Origin: Conchocele bisecta
Lineage: Eukaryota; Mollusca; Bivalvia; Lucinida; Thyasiridae
DNA: 64,000 nucleotides
NCBI GenBank assembly: GCA_029237695.1
Contig: CM055265.1
Coordinates: 71,959,912-72,023,911, forward strand
Direction: 5' to 3'
The notes under the pieces were generated by a model. It saw only the letters and a program-made list of their open reading frames with translations. It had not been told where the DNA came from and made no database searches. Position numbers and translations under genes: made by a program. Positions 30,720-42,036 of the stretch are shown here, piece by piece; positions within the stretch are counted from its first letter, which is position 1; every line of letters begins with the position of its first letter.

Positions 30720-30840
30720 CCTTCGCTGTAGCCTGATGGTTTGGTTATTACATCCGCCTTGCAACTGGGAGGTCGAAGGTTCGGGACTCCGTCCGGGCAA
30801 TAATACCGGTGGATGATCCGCAGCCTAATTCCGTACCTGA
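30720..30840 (+). mobile_element. tRNA-derived SINE head
   Basis: An A-box-like TAGCCTGATGGTTTGG (about 30729) and a B box GGTTCGGGACTCC (30778-30790), spaced as in a tRNA. No foldable acceptor stem was seen, so a SINE is likelier than a tRNA gene. Confidence 0.65.
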
Positions 30841-30929
30841 GGGTAGTTTCACTAAACGTTTCGACTAAACTTGTTTCACTAAATTTTTCGACTTCGCTGT
30901 GAGTTTTCATTCTGATTAAAGGGCCTCTC

Positions 30930-31335
30930 GGATGCATTATGCAGTATTTCATATGCTCAGTATAGACCTTGAACGTCTAACAAGACTGATGAAAACCGCA
31001 TGCAAATATTCCATCACTGTCACAAGATATATAGGTTTTAATTTTAAATTAGCTTGGGTTATGGAGGACTGTGACGTCATAGGTGACCCATCATACTTAC
31101 TTTTATTTATATTAAGTTTTTATTTTAACATTCCAGGTGTTTGTTATCCATTAGCCCATCTTCAGATAGGGGTGACACGACATATATTTATACAGTATAT
31201 GCATTGGCAATCTAACAAGACTGGTGAAAACCGCATGCAAATATTCCAACCATAGAGGTTTTAATTTCTGCTTAATGAATATTTGCATGCGGTTTTCACC
31301 AGTCGTATTACATTGCCAAGTACTATACTATGCAT
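30930..31335. mobile_element. Family V inverted-repeat element
   Basis: AACAAGACTGATGAAAACCG and GCATGCAAATATTCC occur directly near 30978, again near 31208, and inverted near 31280-31310. Confidence 0.6.
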
Positions 31336-31401
31336 ATACAATTCAACTGCATCCGTGAGACCCTTTAAGAAAATTATATTCAGTAAACATTCAGTAAATA
31401 T

Positions 31402-31920
31402 CTGTAATATAAGTATACTTTGCAATTTTGTTGAAATAGGCTACAGATAAACATGATATCAAAAGACACTACACTACAGTCTGTATCACGTTTTGCTGGC
31501 GACAAAACTTTTAGCTATTAAACGCATTACATCTAAAAAATATTTAAATGTAAGTACTTTTTCATCGATAAGAAAAAAGTCACCCTCCAAAAAAATGTTG
31601 TGTGATGAAATTTCATTAAATATTGAATTTATTGCGAAAAAGCAAGTTTCCAATGGTAATTGAACATGGGGAAAAAGGAGATGGGGGAGTTGGTAGAGTA
31701 AGCAAACAATGAAAAACTTTGGAAATTCCAAAATTATTTAAAAAAATATATTTTAGACCACATGTTTTTTTTCGCAATAAGATCATTTTTTGATGGAATT
31801 TCATCATATACTTTTCTTTTGGGAGGGAGAATTTATATTTTATTGATGTACTTACATTTAAATTTGTTTTAGATTTAATGTGTTTAGTAACCAAATGTTC
31901 GTCGGCAGCAAAATGTTGAA
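31402..31920. mobile_element. Family C end and family R2 element
   Basis: 31402-31442 is a lone family C right end (AAGTATACTTTGCAATTTTG, AATAGGCTACAG). 31470-31920 is an R2-type element with GTCTGTATCACGTTTTGCTG at one end and AGTAACCAAATGTTCGTCGG, CAGCAAAATGTTGAACAGAG at the other. Confidence 0.6.
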
Positions 31921-31966
31921 CAGAGCCAAGGCTGCGAGTCTCATGTATGCTGCCCTGTTAGACCGC

Positions 31967-32250
31967 GTAGAGCTCCCAACGCATAGAGATCCCCTAGGAG
32001 CTATATGCGTTGTGGCCTGGCGCATATAGCTCCCATGGAGCTATATGCGTCAGGCCACATCGCATAAAGCTCCCAGGGAGCGCTATATGCGTCAGGTCAC
32101 ATCGCATAAAGCTCCCAGGGAGAGCTATATGCGTCAGGCCACATCGCATAGAGCTGCCAGGGAGCGCTATGTACGTCAGGCCACAACGCATAGAGCTCTA
32201 TGGGTAAAAGGTACACATCAACTTTTAAATGGGTCTTACACCTTGACGCA
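31967..32250. repeat. 42-bp minisatellite
   Basis: CTATATGCGTCAGGCCACAT starts units at 32041, 32083, 32125 and 32167 (exact 42-bp spacing). The first part is inverted (31967-32040). Confidence 0.9.
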
Positions 32251-32828
32251 TAGAGCTCCCCACTTCCGATATTGACTCACTGCAATTAGTACAACCAATG
32301 ACATTGATGATGCTGGATGGGAAATAAAGGAGCAGAACTTAAAGACAAAAATAGTCAGTAGTTTATTTTGTAGTACACGTAGTTGATATTTGATAACAGG
32401 GGAACTGAATGCGGGAAGATCGAGCATATTGTTGTGTTTCTTTAGTTTAAACATAGTGTATTGCCAAATAATTACAATGGGATTTCTTTACATACACAAT
32501 ATACAAGAACAGGTCATATAAGCATTTGAAGGTACTCACCGTATGGTTTTCCACGTGTCAAGGTTATGTATACATATTCTTGGCTTAAGCACCACTAGTA
32601 AATATCAGTCTGCAGTCGTCAGTGTCAAGTCTTGGAATACCATCGTATTGGTTCATATGGTCGGCTGATCATCCGGAACTGGCCGATTGGTTCCGGAAAG
32701 ACACGATGCAGAATGGAACCGCAGTGGAAGGAATAACGGGAATGTACCCAAATAACCCGAGTTACACCACACTATTGACGCATTGAGTTCATCGGAAGCT
32801 CTATGGAACAGGAGTTATATGCGGTTCT
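32251..32828. other. Unassigned intergenic
   Basis: No coding or repeat ends recognised. Confidence 0.4.
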
Positions 32829-33336
32829 TTAAAGGTACATGCCCACTCAGGCACAAGCTGTTCTTTAATAGGAATTAAATACGTGTATAATTGTGTCACT
32901 ATTCCACCAGTTCTAAAAGTTACGAGTGCCTGCTATACAGATATAATCATTTAGTAATATTTATTTTACTGATAGTGACTCGCGGTGGTATCAGGCTATG
33001 TTCATATGCAAATGAGGCATGATATTTTTTAATTATTTGTGCAAAGTGAATGCGTCATCTAAAAAATAGTATTTTCGACAGATTATAAAGTTTAATCATT
33101 GCACATCAAAAAATAAATATAGAGAATAAATAGTAATATCCGTTAACATTTTAAGGAAACACGGTTATCGCCCCTGATATCAGTGTGGAAATTTACATCT
33201 GATATTAAATGTATAATAATGCAAATCAATACATGGGGAAATGGTGAATGACTGTTTATTTTGCCAGAAAATGTCTGAGATGATGTCTCTGAGAAAATGA
33301 ACATTTTGTGCCTACTGACTAGGGATGTACCTTTAA
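32829..33336. mobile_element. Family T TTAA element, copy 1
   Basis: TTAA then AGGTACATGCCCACTCAGG at the left; TGACTAGGGATGTACCT then TTAA at the right. A second copy at 63290-63777 matches over most of its length. Confidence 0.85.
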
Positions 33337-33545
33337 CGACGTATAGAGCTGCTGACCATATATGTGGCTGTAACTGGAGAAAGTGGGCTTATGTTTTTGC
33401 GATCAGTGTAGAGCCAGATCAGACTGTGCATCCGCACAGTCTGATCTGGCTCTACACTGTTCACCATTCCGTCAATGAAACGCACATAGTGCTTCTATCA
33501 AGCAATACATATGTAAATCGTTATCAGGCTACAGGAGTGTGCTAT
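33337..33545. mobile_element. Family J element
   Basis: GTGGCTGTAACTGGAGAAAG and a long hairpin TAGAGCCAGATCAGACTGTG / CACAGTCTGATCTGGCTCTA. Confidence 0.75.
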
Positions 33546-33918
33546 TTGATCAGGATTTGCATGTTCCATGCCCTCATCAACTACACTGGTCATACAAGTC
33601 ATAGAAACAGTTCCCGCCACTCGCCCACTGGAAGTCTATAATCGTTTCCACTTGCAGTGCGACTTGACGGCCTGTCAGTGCGCATGCGTCAATGTTGTTA
33701 GTCTATAATTGTTTCCACCGCTAGTGTGACGAGATCGTTAGTGACTTGAGAAATTGAATATTGATGCATTTTGTCCAGTCGAGTTGGCAATTGCGTTAAT
33801 GAAAAACAACCACTTCAACGATTTTCGGAGTCTCTTAGAGCGAGTTTCGTCGATTCCATCAGAGACTGTCAGTGTGAATTCACAGCATCCGTTGACAATA
33901 CGCATCGCCATCGTCTGT
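33546..33918. other. Unassigned intergenic
   Basis: A short duplication of CTATAATYGTTTCCAC at about 33637 and 33703. Nothing coding recognised. Confidence 0.4.
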
Positions 33919-34498
33919 ACTAGTCTGTTTCACGAAACCTGCCCAAATGTTACGGCTATATAGACAATGCAAAAACAATATTTGTTTTCATAATGTTAAA
34001 TTTTATCAAAATTTGAGAACGAGTCTTCTTTTTATTGCGTGAAATTTGGTCAAATATTGATTTTATTACGAAGAATTGATTTCTCTATGGGAATTTAACA
34101 TGGGAGGAAAAGAGGTAGAGGAGTTGTGGGAGGAGTCAAAAAACGAAAACAATTGGAAATTTACTCCGAAACCTAGCTAGGTAGCTTGGAAATGATCTAA
34201 TTAAGAAAACAAAAGTTAAATTTTAAAAATCGGTCCAGTATATCTGAAATTCTAAAATAAAATTCACCATGTTAAATCCCAATAGACATCTTCAATCTCT
34301 GTGAAGATGTCTATGGGGATTTAACATGGGGAAATTGTTTTTTCGCAATAAAATCAATATTTGACCAAATGTCACGAAATAAAAAGAAGGTTCATTCTTA
34401 AATGTTCATTTAATTTAATATTATCGGAAAAAATATTGTTTTTGAATTGTTTAGATGGCCGTAAAATTTGGGCAGCTTTCGTGAAACAGACAGTAGTG
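33919..34498. mobile_element. Family R inverted-repeat element
   Basis: ACTAGTCTGTTTCACGAAAC at the left and GCAGCTTTCGTGAAACAGAC...AGT at the right. An inner hairpin AATAGACATCTTCA...TGAAGATGTCTAT lies near 34290. Confidence 0.75.
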
Positions 34499-34592
34499 CA
34501 ATGATTCTCCAGATAAACATGCCCATACCACCTATACGCAACCACCTGCGCTAATCTTCCCAATTTCGTTACTAAGTATTTGAAAGTAATTC

Positions 34593-34932
34593 AATTTATC
34601 CCGTCAACACAGTGCGTATGTGCCGTGAAACACGGTGCCGTGAAACATTTTTGATATCCAGTCAATACAATTTTTCGGCAAAGCCTCGCCCATCCCGTTT
34701 CCTGAGCCTTGCCAGATATTTTTTCCCATTCACGGCACTAACCTACTATTCTCTATCTATTTTCCTTATTTCTGAACCAAAGTATATGTTGTGACCACTC
34801 ATTTGAACCGTCTCGGCGAGACGGTTCAAATGAGTGGTCACAACATATACTTCTGATGAGAAATAAAGAAATGCTTGAGCCTTGCCGGATATTTTATCCC
34901 ATTCACGGCACTAACCTACTATTCTCTATAAT
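34593..34932. mobile_element. Composite E+Y element
   Basis: Family E (TTTATCCCGTCAACACAGTG ... CTAACCTACTATTCTCTAT) carrying a family Y hairpin (34757-34872, CACTCATTTGAACCGTCTCG) and a repeat of the E end after it. Both junctions match those at 56386-56800. Confidence 0.8.
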
Positions 34933-35300
34933 GTGCTTGAAATGAAGCAGCGTGATCTCGCCCAGATTATCAACGTTTCTGACCATCTATTGGCAATGCC
35001 GGCTCTTATTCAAGCAAGTATCAATATAATTACACATTTTGTCAACTTTTGACGCCATTTACGGAAAATATAGTAAATTTTGCAAACGTTTTTCATGAAA
35101 TTACGCTGACGTCCGAAGGTACACAATCACATGGCGTGTCTCGTGAGTTTGTACATGTGAGATTGGTTATGAAAATGTTTGTACATGTATTTACAATATT
35201 CACGTTATTTTCGTATTTGCTATGAACATTTTTACAGAAAATATCACAGTTTCTGTGAATATTTTATCCAAATAAAATCGCTCTTCTTTTTAGGTACAAA
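34933..35300. mobile_element. Family S inverted-repeat sequence
   Basis: CATTTACGGAAAATATAG, AAATTACGCTGACGTCCGAA and TCACATGGCGTGTCTCG, shared with 47730-47990 and 51838-52095. Confidence 0.55.
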
Positions 35301-35495
35301 CTCGCATGGCTTGTTAATATGCATAGAGGAATCGAATATATAGTTATGTTCAGAACAGAACAACACTGACGATAAGTCTATGCCTAGAGTCTGTCTCAAC
35401 TGCACTCTAAGCCAAGCAGAGACTGTCACCGAACTCATTAGGCAAACACACACACATACACACACGAGTGCATGCGAACATTATAATACGTATAC

Positions 35496-35709
35496 CAGTG
35501 GAACCTCTCTAAACCGGACATCCATAACATATATGTCTGCTTAATCTGTATGTGTTTATTGTCACCTGTCTCCATTGATAATGTCTGTTCATGATCGCAA
35601 ACCACGCACACCTGTTTTGACGTATTCATATGACGGATTTTCAGTGGAGCCTCTCCAAATCGGACACCCTGGGGAATTCCCAGGGAGTCCTGTCTAGAGA
35701 GGTGCACTG
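35496..35709. mobile_element. Family B MITE, inverted orientation
   Basis: CAGTGGAACCTCTCTAAACC to GAGAGGTGCACTG; the terminal hairpin lies at the right end (about 35640-35709). Confidence 0.8.
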
Positions 35710-35809
35710 TACAAAGACAACACATATATAGCAAATAAAACATAGCTTGACCTCGAAGAAGAGCAACAAAGGAAAAGACAATAAGAACAGTGTTCAAATT
35801 AGTCTATGA

Positions 35810-35915
35810 TACGGAGCCCCGCAAGAGACGTAGAATTCTTTTTGTTGAGGGAACTAATTGTTATTTCGTGGGATCGAATTAATAAAAAAATCCATGTCCA
35901 CTGTGGGGCTCCGTA
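35810..35915. mobile_element. Family Q element, copy 2 (minimal)
   Basis: Only 106 bp: TACGGAGCCCCGCAAGAGAC to GTCCACTGTGGGGCTCCGTA. CTATGA flanks both ends exactly (35804-35809, 35916-35921). The interior holds about two array units (GAGGGAACTAATTGTTATTT). Confidence 0.85.
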
Positions 35916-35921
35916 CTATGA

Positions 35922-36495
35922 AGTTCAATTCATATATTATAATATATTATTGCAACGGGTCCACGTGACATCAAATGAACATGGCATTCAAAGTCAAATA
36001 ACAATAACATATTTATGTATAGCGTTAATAAGTATTGTTTGTGTTACACGCAGGCCAAATCGCATGCTAAACTGTATCATTATTTTCTGGCCCATATTAA
36101 ATGTATTCCATTCTGTAATATACCACTTTGCGGGTGGTACAATTTCGTGCATCTTGTGGTAGAATGTGGCGCTATATTCTGATACGGTGATCCGTGGTTG
36201 ATCCGTGTTTTGATGTATTTGTCGCGTATCCAAAAACATGACGATGTTATTTGCGAATTGAGTTTAGACGGGAGCATCGCAGTATGTGTCTTAGCTGATA
36301 AACGCGGTGGAATACACGAGTAAACAACCAGCCGGAAATGACATAATTGTTTCGGTGTTGTCGCGATTTGTGTCGAGAATTGGCGGGAATGTCTGAACGC
36401 ATTTTGTTCGGATATAGGCGCCAAAATTCAACACAAAATACGAAAGGATACTATGCATATTTACGGTTCATTTTCGAAATAAAAAATGTACTGTT
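35922..36495. other. Unassigned intergenic
   Basis: No features recognised. Confidence 0.4.
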
Positions 36496-36724
36496 TTAAC
36501 CCTTTCCCTGTTTTGCGATATTTCGACTCATCCAAATCGAAAACATCTGAGTAAAAGAATGAAATGCTGGGTCAAATGATGGTTAAATTATCTGATAGAG
36601 TAGAAAACATTGTGGGAAAAGGAGAAATTGCTTGTTACAAGAAATTTCTCCTTTTCCCACAATGTTTTCAAAAGACATCTTCTGCAGAGGCGTGAAAAGT
36701 CGTCTCTATCAGGGAAAGAGTTAA
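36496..36724. mobile_element. Family Z TTAA MITE
   Basis: TTAA then CCCTTTCCCTG at the left; CAGGGAAAGAG then TTAA at the right. A core hairpin of AACATTGTGGGAAAAGGAGA and its reverse complement (36602-36671). Confidence 0.8.
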
Positions 36725-36739
36725 TCATACCATTGCTTA

Positions 36740-36985
36740 TATTTGACTGGATAAATGGGGCTTATGGGTTTTGCGACCCGTGTAGATCCATATCAGCCTG
36801 TGCATCCGCACAGTCTGATCAGGATCTCCACCGTTCGGCATCCCACCAACGAAATATCCGCCATGCTTTAACAAGCAATGTATACATAGTTATCAGGCTA
36901 CACGAGTGTGCTCTAATTCATCAAGAGATACACCTGTCACAAATCACATAAGCCACATTTCTCCAGTCACAGTCACATATTAGAT
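36740..36985. mobile_element. Family J element
   Basis: GACTGGATAAATGGGGCTTA, TGTGCATCCGCACAGTCTGA, TATCAGGCTACACGAGTGTG and TTCTCCAGTCACAGTCACAT in order. Confidence 0.75.
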
Positions 36986-37279
36986 TTTTATCAGCTACAG
37001 GTATAATTGTCCTTTAGCGAGTTGAAAGGTATAAGGGCTACGGAAAACTAATATCTATTTAAACAAAGACACGAATTGAGAATAGGCAATTTAAGACGCT
37101 GATGTCGAGATGGTGAACAATCAAGAATATATTATTTCCTCGCCAACATTGGACAACATATTTGCTGATGTCGTGCTAAGTAGCAATCATGGTGTTACGA
37201 GCTCATGGTAAAATTCTAGATACAAGATAAGGATCGCGCATACCCCATTCAACAGTCAACGGTATGCGTGGGAATTTAC

Positions 37280-37281
37280 CG

Positions 37282-37321
<40 letters not shown>

Positions 37322-37495
37322 TTGTGTTAGTCGTCTCTTGTAATTCTTATTGAATGGCAATTATACGTTTGCTTGTATTGCATTATTGTTCTGTACTTTC
37401 TGGTGTACAGTTGGTGAGGTGTAAATAAATTATTATTATTAATTATTATTATTATTATTATTATTATTTATTATTATTATTATTATTATAAAAAT
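37280..37495. repeat. (TA)n and (ATT)n microsatellites
   Basis: A TA tract at 37280-37318 and an ATT tract at about 37429-37490. Confidence 0.9.
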
Positions 37496-37692
37496 CCTGA
37501 TCAGACGGCTGCACTGTTTGCAAACGTTAGTATTTATATGTGTCTGTGACTGGAGAAATATGGATGATGGGATTTGTGGCCAATGTAGCTCCTGATCAAA
37601 CAACAAACTCCGTAGCTTGATAATGATCGATACCGTTTGGTACAATTATGCCGGGTTTTTCATTAATGAAATGGCGAACATTGCAAATCCAG

Positions 37693-37995
37693 TAGCCTAT
37701 TTCATCAACATTGCAAAGTATACTTTACTAGCAAAGTATACTTTGAGGGAGTAATCATTTATTTTTCCTGAAATGCATTATTTCATATAGAACTAACAAA
37801 TGCATATATTTCATAATTAAAAGTATGCAGAATTATTATACTGAATTTATTACATTATCACAGCCAAATTGGCTGTGATAATGTAATACATTCAGTATAA
37901 TAAAAATTAATAAATTTATCATAAAATTGAAAATTTCTCCCTCAAAGTATACTTTGCTACTAAAGTATACTTTGCAATATTGATGAAATGGGCTA
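37693..37995. mobile_element. Family C MITE nested in family J
   Basis: TAGCCTATTTCATCAACATT to GATGAAATGGGCTA, with the core CACAGCCAAATTGGCTGTG. Flanks CAG and CTG. Confidence 0.85.
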
Positions 37996-38233
37996 CTGGT
38001 CCTGATTGATCAAGTGTTGATAGGTTGATGGGCTACAGATCAAATAGCACACTCCTGTATAGCCTGATAACGATGTACATACGTATGTATTGCTTGATAG
38101 AAGCACTAAGTGCGTTTCGTTGACGGACTGGTGAACAGTGCCGGGGTCCGCTTCACTAAACTCCGTACCACTAAAATGTTCGTAAGTGCAAATTTAGTAT
38201 CGTCTGTAAATTGCAATTGATGGATTTACATTT

Positions 38234-38514
38234 ATTGAGCACAGTCTTATAGAGAATAGTAGGTTAGTGCCGTGAATGGGAAAAAATATCTGGCAAGGCT
38301 CAGGAAACGGGATGGGCGATGCTCTGCCGAGCACATCCCGTTTCCGTGCCGCGCCAGATATTTTTTCCCATTCACGGCACTAAGCTACTATTCTATTTAT
38401 CCCGTCAACACCTACAAATGGCTGTAAAATGCAAAAATTGTATTGACTGGATATCAAAAATGTTTCACGGCACCGTGTTTCACGGCACATACGCACTGTG
38501 TTGACGGGATAAAT
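38234..38514. mobile_element. Family E element
   Basis: AGAGAATAGTAGGTTAGTGC, hairpin GAAACGGGATGGGCGATGCT / AGCACATCCCGTTTC, ending CACTGTGTTGACGGGATAAA. It interrupts a family A copy whose left end is at 38141. Confidence 0.85.
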
Positions 38515-38611
38515 CTGGCTCTACACTGATCGCAAAATCCATAAGCCCAATTTATCCAGTTACAGCCACATATATGGTCAGTTGCGTTGGATGTGGTAAT
38601 TCATCAATCAG

Positions 38612-39196
38612 GGATCCGTGTCACTAAACTTCGTACGATAAAAATGTTTGTGAGACGATTTTCATAAATTTACACATCACATTTTCACATCACTGTGATT
38701 CACAAATTGTACCATATTACACCAAAATGTTTAGATCATTACATTTAAATATTTACACCTTCCATAAACTCATAATGGAAAGGCCCATTCGGTGTATTGC
38801 GTTTACATCCAAATACAATATATTAGAGTCACGTGACGTTTGATTCGTTCAAGTTCGTTTGATGTCATTAATTTCCACGAGGTTGTCAATAATGTTCCAG
38901 GAGTTGCCACAAAATGACGTAAAACAAGATTATTCTTTTAACGCCATATTTAGTTATTAACATTTTTGAAACTATCCGAAAATACAGTGTAAATATTAAT
39001 AATAAAACCATGGGCTGTTGCGTTTACTGGGGTGTATAATACATTTGGTCAGTTTAAAGTTTGCGACGAGTCCCAATGTATTATTCACCCCAGTAAACGC
39101 AATAGCCCATGTTTTTATTCCTTAAGTAATTACATGTGTTTACACCTGCATCTGATGCGAATAAAGAATAAAGAAGTCGTACGAAGTTTAGTTAAA
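38612..39196. mobile_element. Family U hairpin inside a family A copy
   Basis: Family A ends (GTGTCACTAAACTTCGTACG; CGTACGAAGTTTAGTTAAAC) enclose family U, whose hairpin ATTGCGTTTACTGGGGTG-type arms lie at 39016-39114. A second U copy is at 61760-62070. Confidence 0.65.
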
Positions 39197-39208
39197 CATA
39201 CTCCAACT

Positions 39209-39451
39209 GGGGCCCGTTTCACTAAACTTCGTACGACTAAAATGTTCGTAAGTGCAAACTTATCATAGTCTGTAAATTTCACATTAGCAATGTTTTCTTG
39301 TAAACAATTATTGGATTTACATTTATTGAGCATAGGCTGCATATGCAGCCTATGCTCAATAAATGTAAATCCATCAATTGAACTTTGCAGAAGATCTTAA
39401 ATTCGGACTTACGAACATTTTAGTGGTATGAAGTTTAGTGAAACGGGCCCC
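39209..39451. mobile_element. Family A MITE, complete
   Basis: GGGGCCCGTTTCACTAAACT to AGTTTAGTGAAACGGGCCCC, with the full core palindrome GAGCATAGGCTGCATATGC. The best reference copy in the window. Confidence 0.9.
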
Positions 39452-39837
39452 AGGTCCGGTTGCACTTCACCGAGATCTTCGTACACATGTGTACGGTGAT
39501 ATCGTCCTGTTGACTCGTCGGTGGTTCGATGTATCAAATACTACTCGTGTGCGCGATTGATACCAAGGTGGCGGGTCTCTAAAGTAACTCAATCGGGGCC
39601 TTGTTTACTGTGGAAGATGTTGCATTATGAATATGGGTACAACATGGAGACCTTGAAGGTACCGTGGAACCCCTCTAAACCGGACACCCTGGGGACATCA
39701 TCGTGTTTAATTTAGATGGGCTCCAATGTAAGTTGTTTCACTGTCGCGTCTGTTCATGATTGAAAATGACAAATTGAGACCGTAATCATGGAGTGGAAGA
39801 AAAGTGAAAGTGAACGGGTTTAACGTGCTATCAACAG

Positions 39838-39998
39838 CTAGGGTTATATAGAGACGAAACCACAGTTTAAAGTCTCATCCGACAGACCAGTGGGATAGAA
39901 ATGATATGAAAGCATTTGTGATGCCCAAGGCGAGGTTTGAACCCACAACCTCCGGATTGGAAGTCAGGTGTTTTAACCCCTAGGTCACAGCCCGTCCC
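39838..39998 (-). mobile_element. tRNA-derived SINE, minus strand
   Basis: On the minus strand GGGACGGGCTGTGACCTAGG then GGGTTAAAACACC and B box GGTTCAAACCT (39932-39943) give a clear tRNA-like head. The 3' boundary near 39838 is uncertain. Different in sequence from the SINE at 30720. Confidence 0.75.
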
Positions 39999-40152
39999 AA
40001 ATCACAGTGGAACCTCTCTAAACCGGACACCCTGGGAGTTACCTACCTGTATTACCAACACGAACGTTTGTTGCAGTGTAAATCCAGAGCGTGTTAGTCG
40101 TAATTTGCACACGGATGAACAAACCAGTCATGATATCCACTAGAGTATATAC

Positions 40153-40516
40153 AAGGTGTATGATCACGTGGTACTAACAACAACAACATGTACCGATTCA
40201 AAGTACGTATTCTTTTATAGTGTCCTTATTACGTAACAGATTTTGATGAAATATGGCGCATCAAACCCGTCTTGTTAAGCTGCATTTGGTGGTCTCTGTA
40301 TTTTCCAAACTTCTATCGTTTTTTCCGAACAATCGATTTCCGTGTCTCCGACACGGAAATCGATTCTTCGCAAAAACGACATTTTGTGCCAAATCACTAG
40401 ACCACCAAATGCAGCTCATGAAGACGCGTTTGCTGCATATTAAGGAAACTATCAAAGAATACTTACTTTGGAGTGGGCGACGTTGTTGTTGTTGTAACCA
40501 CGTGATCATGTACCTT
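40153..40516. mobile_element. Family D MITE
   Basis: AAGGTGTATGATCACGTGGT to ACCACGTGATCATGTACCTT; a small deletion in the right arm removes the GCGCCATATTTCATC part. Confidence 0.85.
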
Positions 40517-40566
40517 GATATTTCCTCGTCATGATACATGTAACTATGCATACAATAATATAAATA

Positions 40567-40776
40567 CAGTGAAACCTCTCTAAACCGGACACCCTGGGAG
40601 GTCCCCAGGGTGTCCTGTTTAGAGAGGTTTCACTCTAAATCAGGTATTTGATCATTCTGAGCCATATATGTGTGGTGTGCGATCATGAACACACATTAAC
40701 ATCTGAGAAAAATGATAAAAAAACTCATCAAAATAGGATCACAGATGATTTTTGGTGTCCAGTTTAGAGAGAAAAA
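40567..40776. mobile_element. Family B MITE, right end lost
   Basis: CAGTGAAACCTCTCTAAACC next to TA, with a full left hairpin. The far end stops at GGTGTCCAGTTTAGAGAG without CACTG. Confidence 0.75.
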
Positions 40777-40803
40777 TACTTAGTTGCCGAGAGTTATTAT
40801 ATA

Positions 40804-41912
40804 CAGTGAAACCTCTCTAACCCGGATACCCGTCCCCAGGGTGTCCGGTTTAGAGATGTTCCACTGTAAATCAGACGACATATGACCATTCTGTGACATA
40901 CTGACGACTTTTGCAATCATGAACATGCATTATTATCTGAGATGCGTTAAGAAACCTTTCAACATGAGATCACATCTATTTGATTGATGTCCGGTTTAGA
41001 GCACAGGCGATTCTAGCGTGTCTTGGATGGTCAATTATTGTTTGTATAAACATAAAACACCTTTCTAAACAATGTACAAAACAATTCAAAAGTGCCCGGG
41101 TGTAAATATAATAGTACTTAGAAAGGTACAAAACTCCCATTCGCCACCATTGTAACGAAAAGCCACACAATGTAGACAATTGGAACTCGCCTATACAACG
41201 CATTACAGCGTGTCGAAACCGCTGCTTGGGGTGGGTTTTCGGCATAGATTTTACAGTTGCTAATACGTTAACATAAATCTCAAAGATTTCGAGTGTAAAA
41301 TGCACTAAAAACGCGTCTCACTAACCTAAATTCGCTTTTTAAAATCATACACGTTCACTTCCGCATTCTCAATGACTATTAGCCGCCATCTTTGAAAATA
41401 TTTCAATCACGTGCACGCAGTGGTTTGGTTGGTTACTGGAGACTGACGTCATTTCCATTAGCCAACCAAATCAGTGCGTGTCACGTGATTCGATATTTTC
41501 AAAGATGGCGGCTAACATTAATTTTTAATCAGGAAGCGAAGGTGTACGATTTTAAAAAGCGAATTTAGGTTAGTGAGACGCGTTTTTAGTGCCGTTTACA
41601 CTCGAAATCTTTGAGATTTATGTTAATGTATTAGCAACTGTAAAATCTATGCCGAAAACCCACCCCAAGCAGCGGTTTCGACACGCTGTAATGCGTTGTA
41701 TAGGCGAGTTCCAATTGTCTACATTGTGTGGCTTTTCGTTACAATGGTGGCGAATGGGAGTTTTGTACCTTTCTAAGTATTATTATATTTACACCCGGGC
41801 ACTTTTGAATTGTTTTGTACATTGTTTAGAAAGGTGTTTTATGTTTATGCAAACAATAATTGACCATCCAAGACACGCTAGAATCGCCTGTGGTTTAGAG
41901 AGGTTCCTCTTA
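40804..41912. mobile_element. Family B MITE split by a fold-back element
   Basis: CAGTGAAACCTCTCTAACCC and the left hairpin lie at 40804-40868; the right end GGTTTAGAG|AGGTTCCTCT is divided by the insertion 41002-41892. Confidence 0.85.
41002..41892. mobile_element. 891-bp fold-back (full palindrome) element
   Basis: Starts CACAGGCGATTCTAGCGTG and ends with its reverse complement; GTTTAGAG occurs exactly on both sides (40994-41001, 41893-41900), an 8-bp target duplication as in hAT elements. The two arms of over 400 bp match almost base for base. Near the centre both arms carry AAGATGGCGGC and CACGTG, around a TGACGTCA close to the dyad. Matching 109- and 129-codon frames on opposite strands come from the arms and resemble no protein I know. 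Confidence 0.9.
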
Positions 41913-42036
41913 AGAGAGTTTTTGTCAACGGGTGCGGACTGTAACGAGTGTAATCTAATACATGTGCATGTACATTGAATACATCGTACATGTACCGATT
42001 TCAGAGTGTGCGTACACATTACGCAGTATGGTTGAC

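Larger units (their letters stand above)
37540..38585. mobile_element. Family J host with nested C, A and E
   Basis: J sequence starts at TCTGTGACTGGAGAAATATG and continues in pieces at 37996-38140 (GTATAGCCTGATAACGATGT) and 38515-38585 (TGGCTCTACACTGATCGC...CAGTTACAGCCACATATA). It is interrupted by C (37693-37995), an A fragment (38141-38233) and E (38234-38514). Two J copies could be involved. Confidence 0.65.

Noticed and set aside
30720..30840. Possible tRNA gene
   Set aside because: A and B boxes are present but there is no matching acceptor stem and the sequence is longer than a tRNA; a SINE fits better.
32010..32275. Repeat-encoded frames (RHIKLPG-type)
   Set aside because: The 42-bp minisatellite is a multiple of three, which keeps frames open without coding.
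40976..41978. Paired frames of 109 and 129 codons on opposite strands
   Set aside because: They mirror each other because the DNA is a palindrome. No known domain seen; kept only as part of the fold-back finding.
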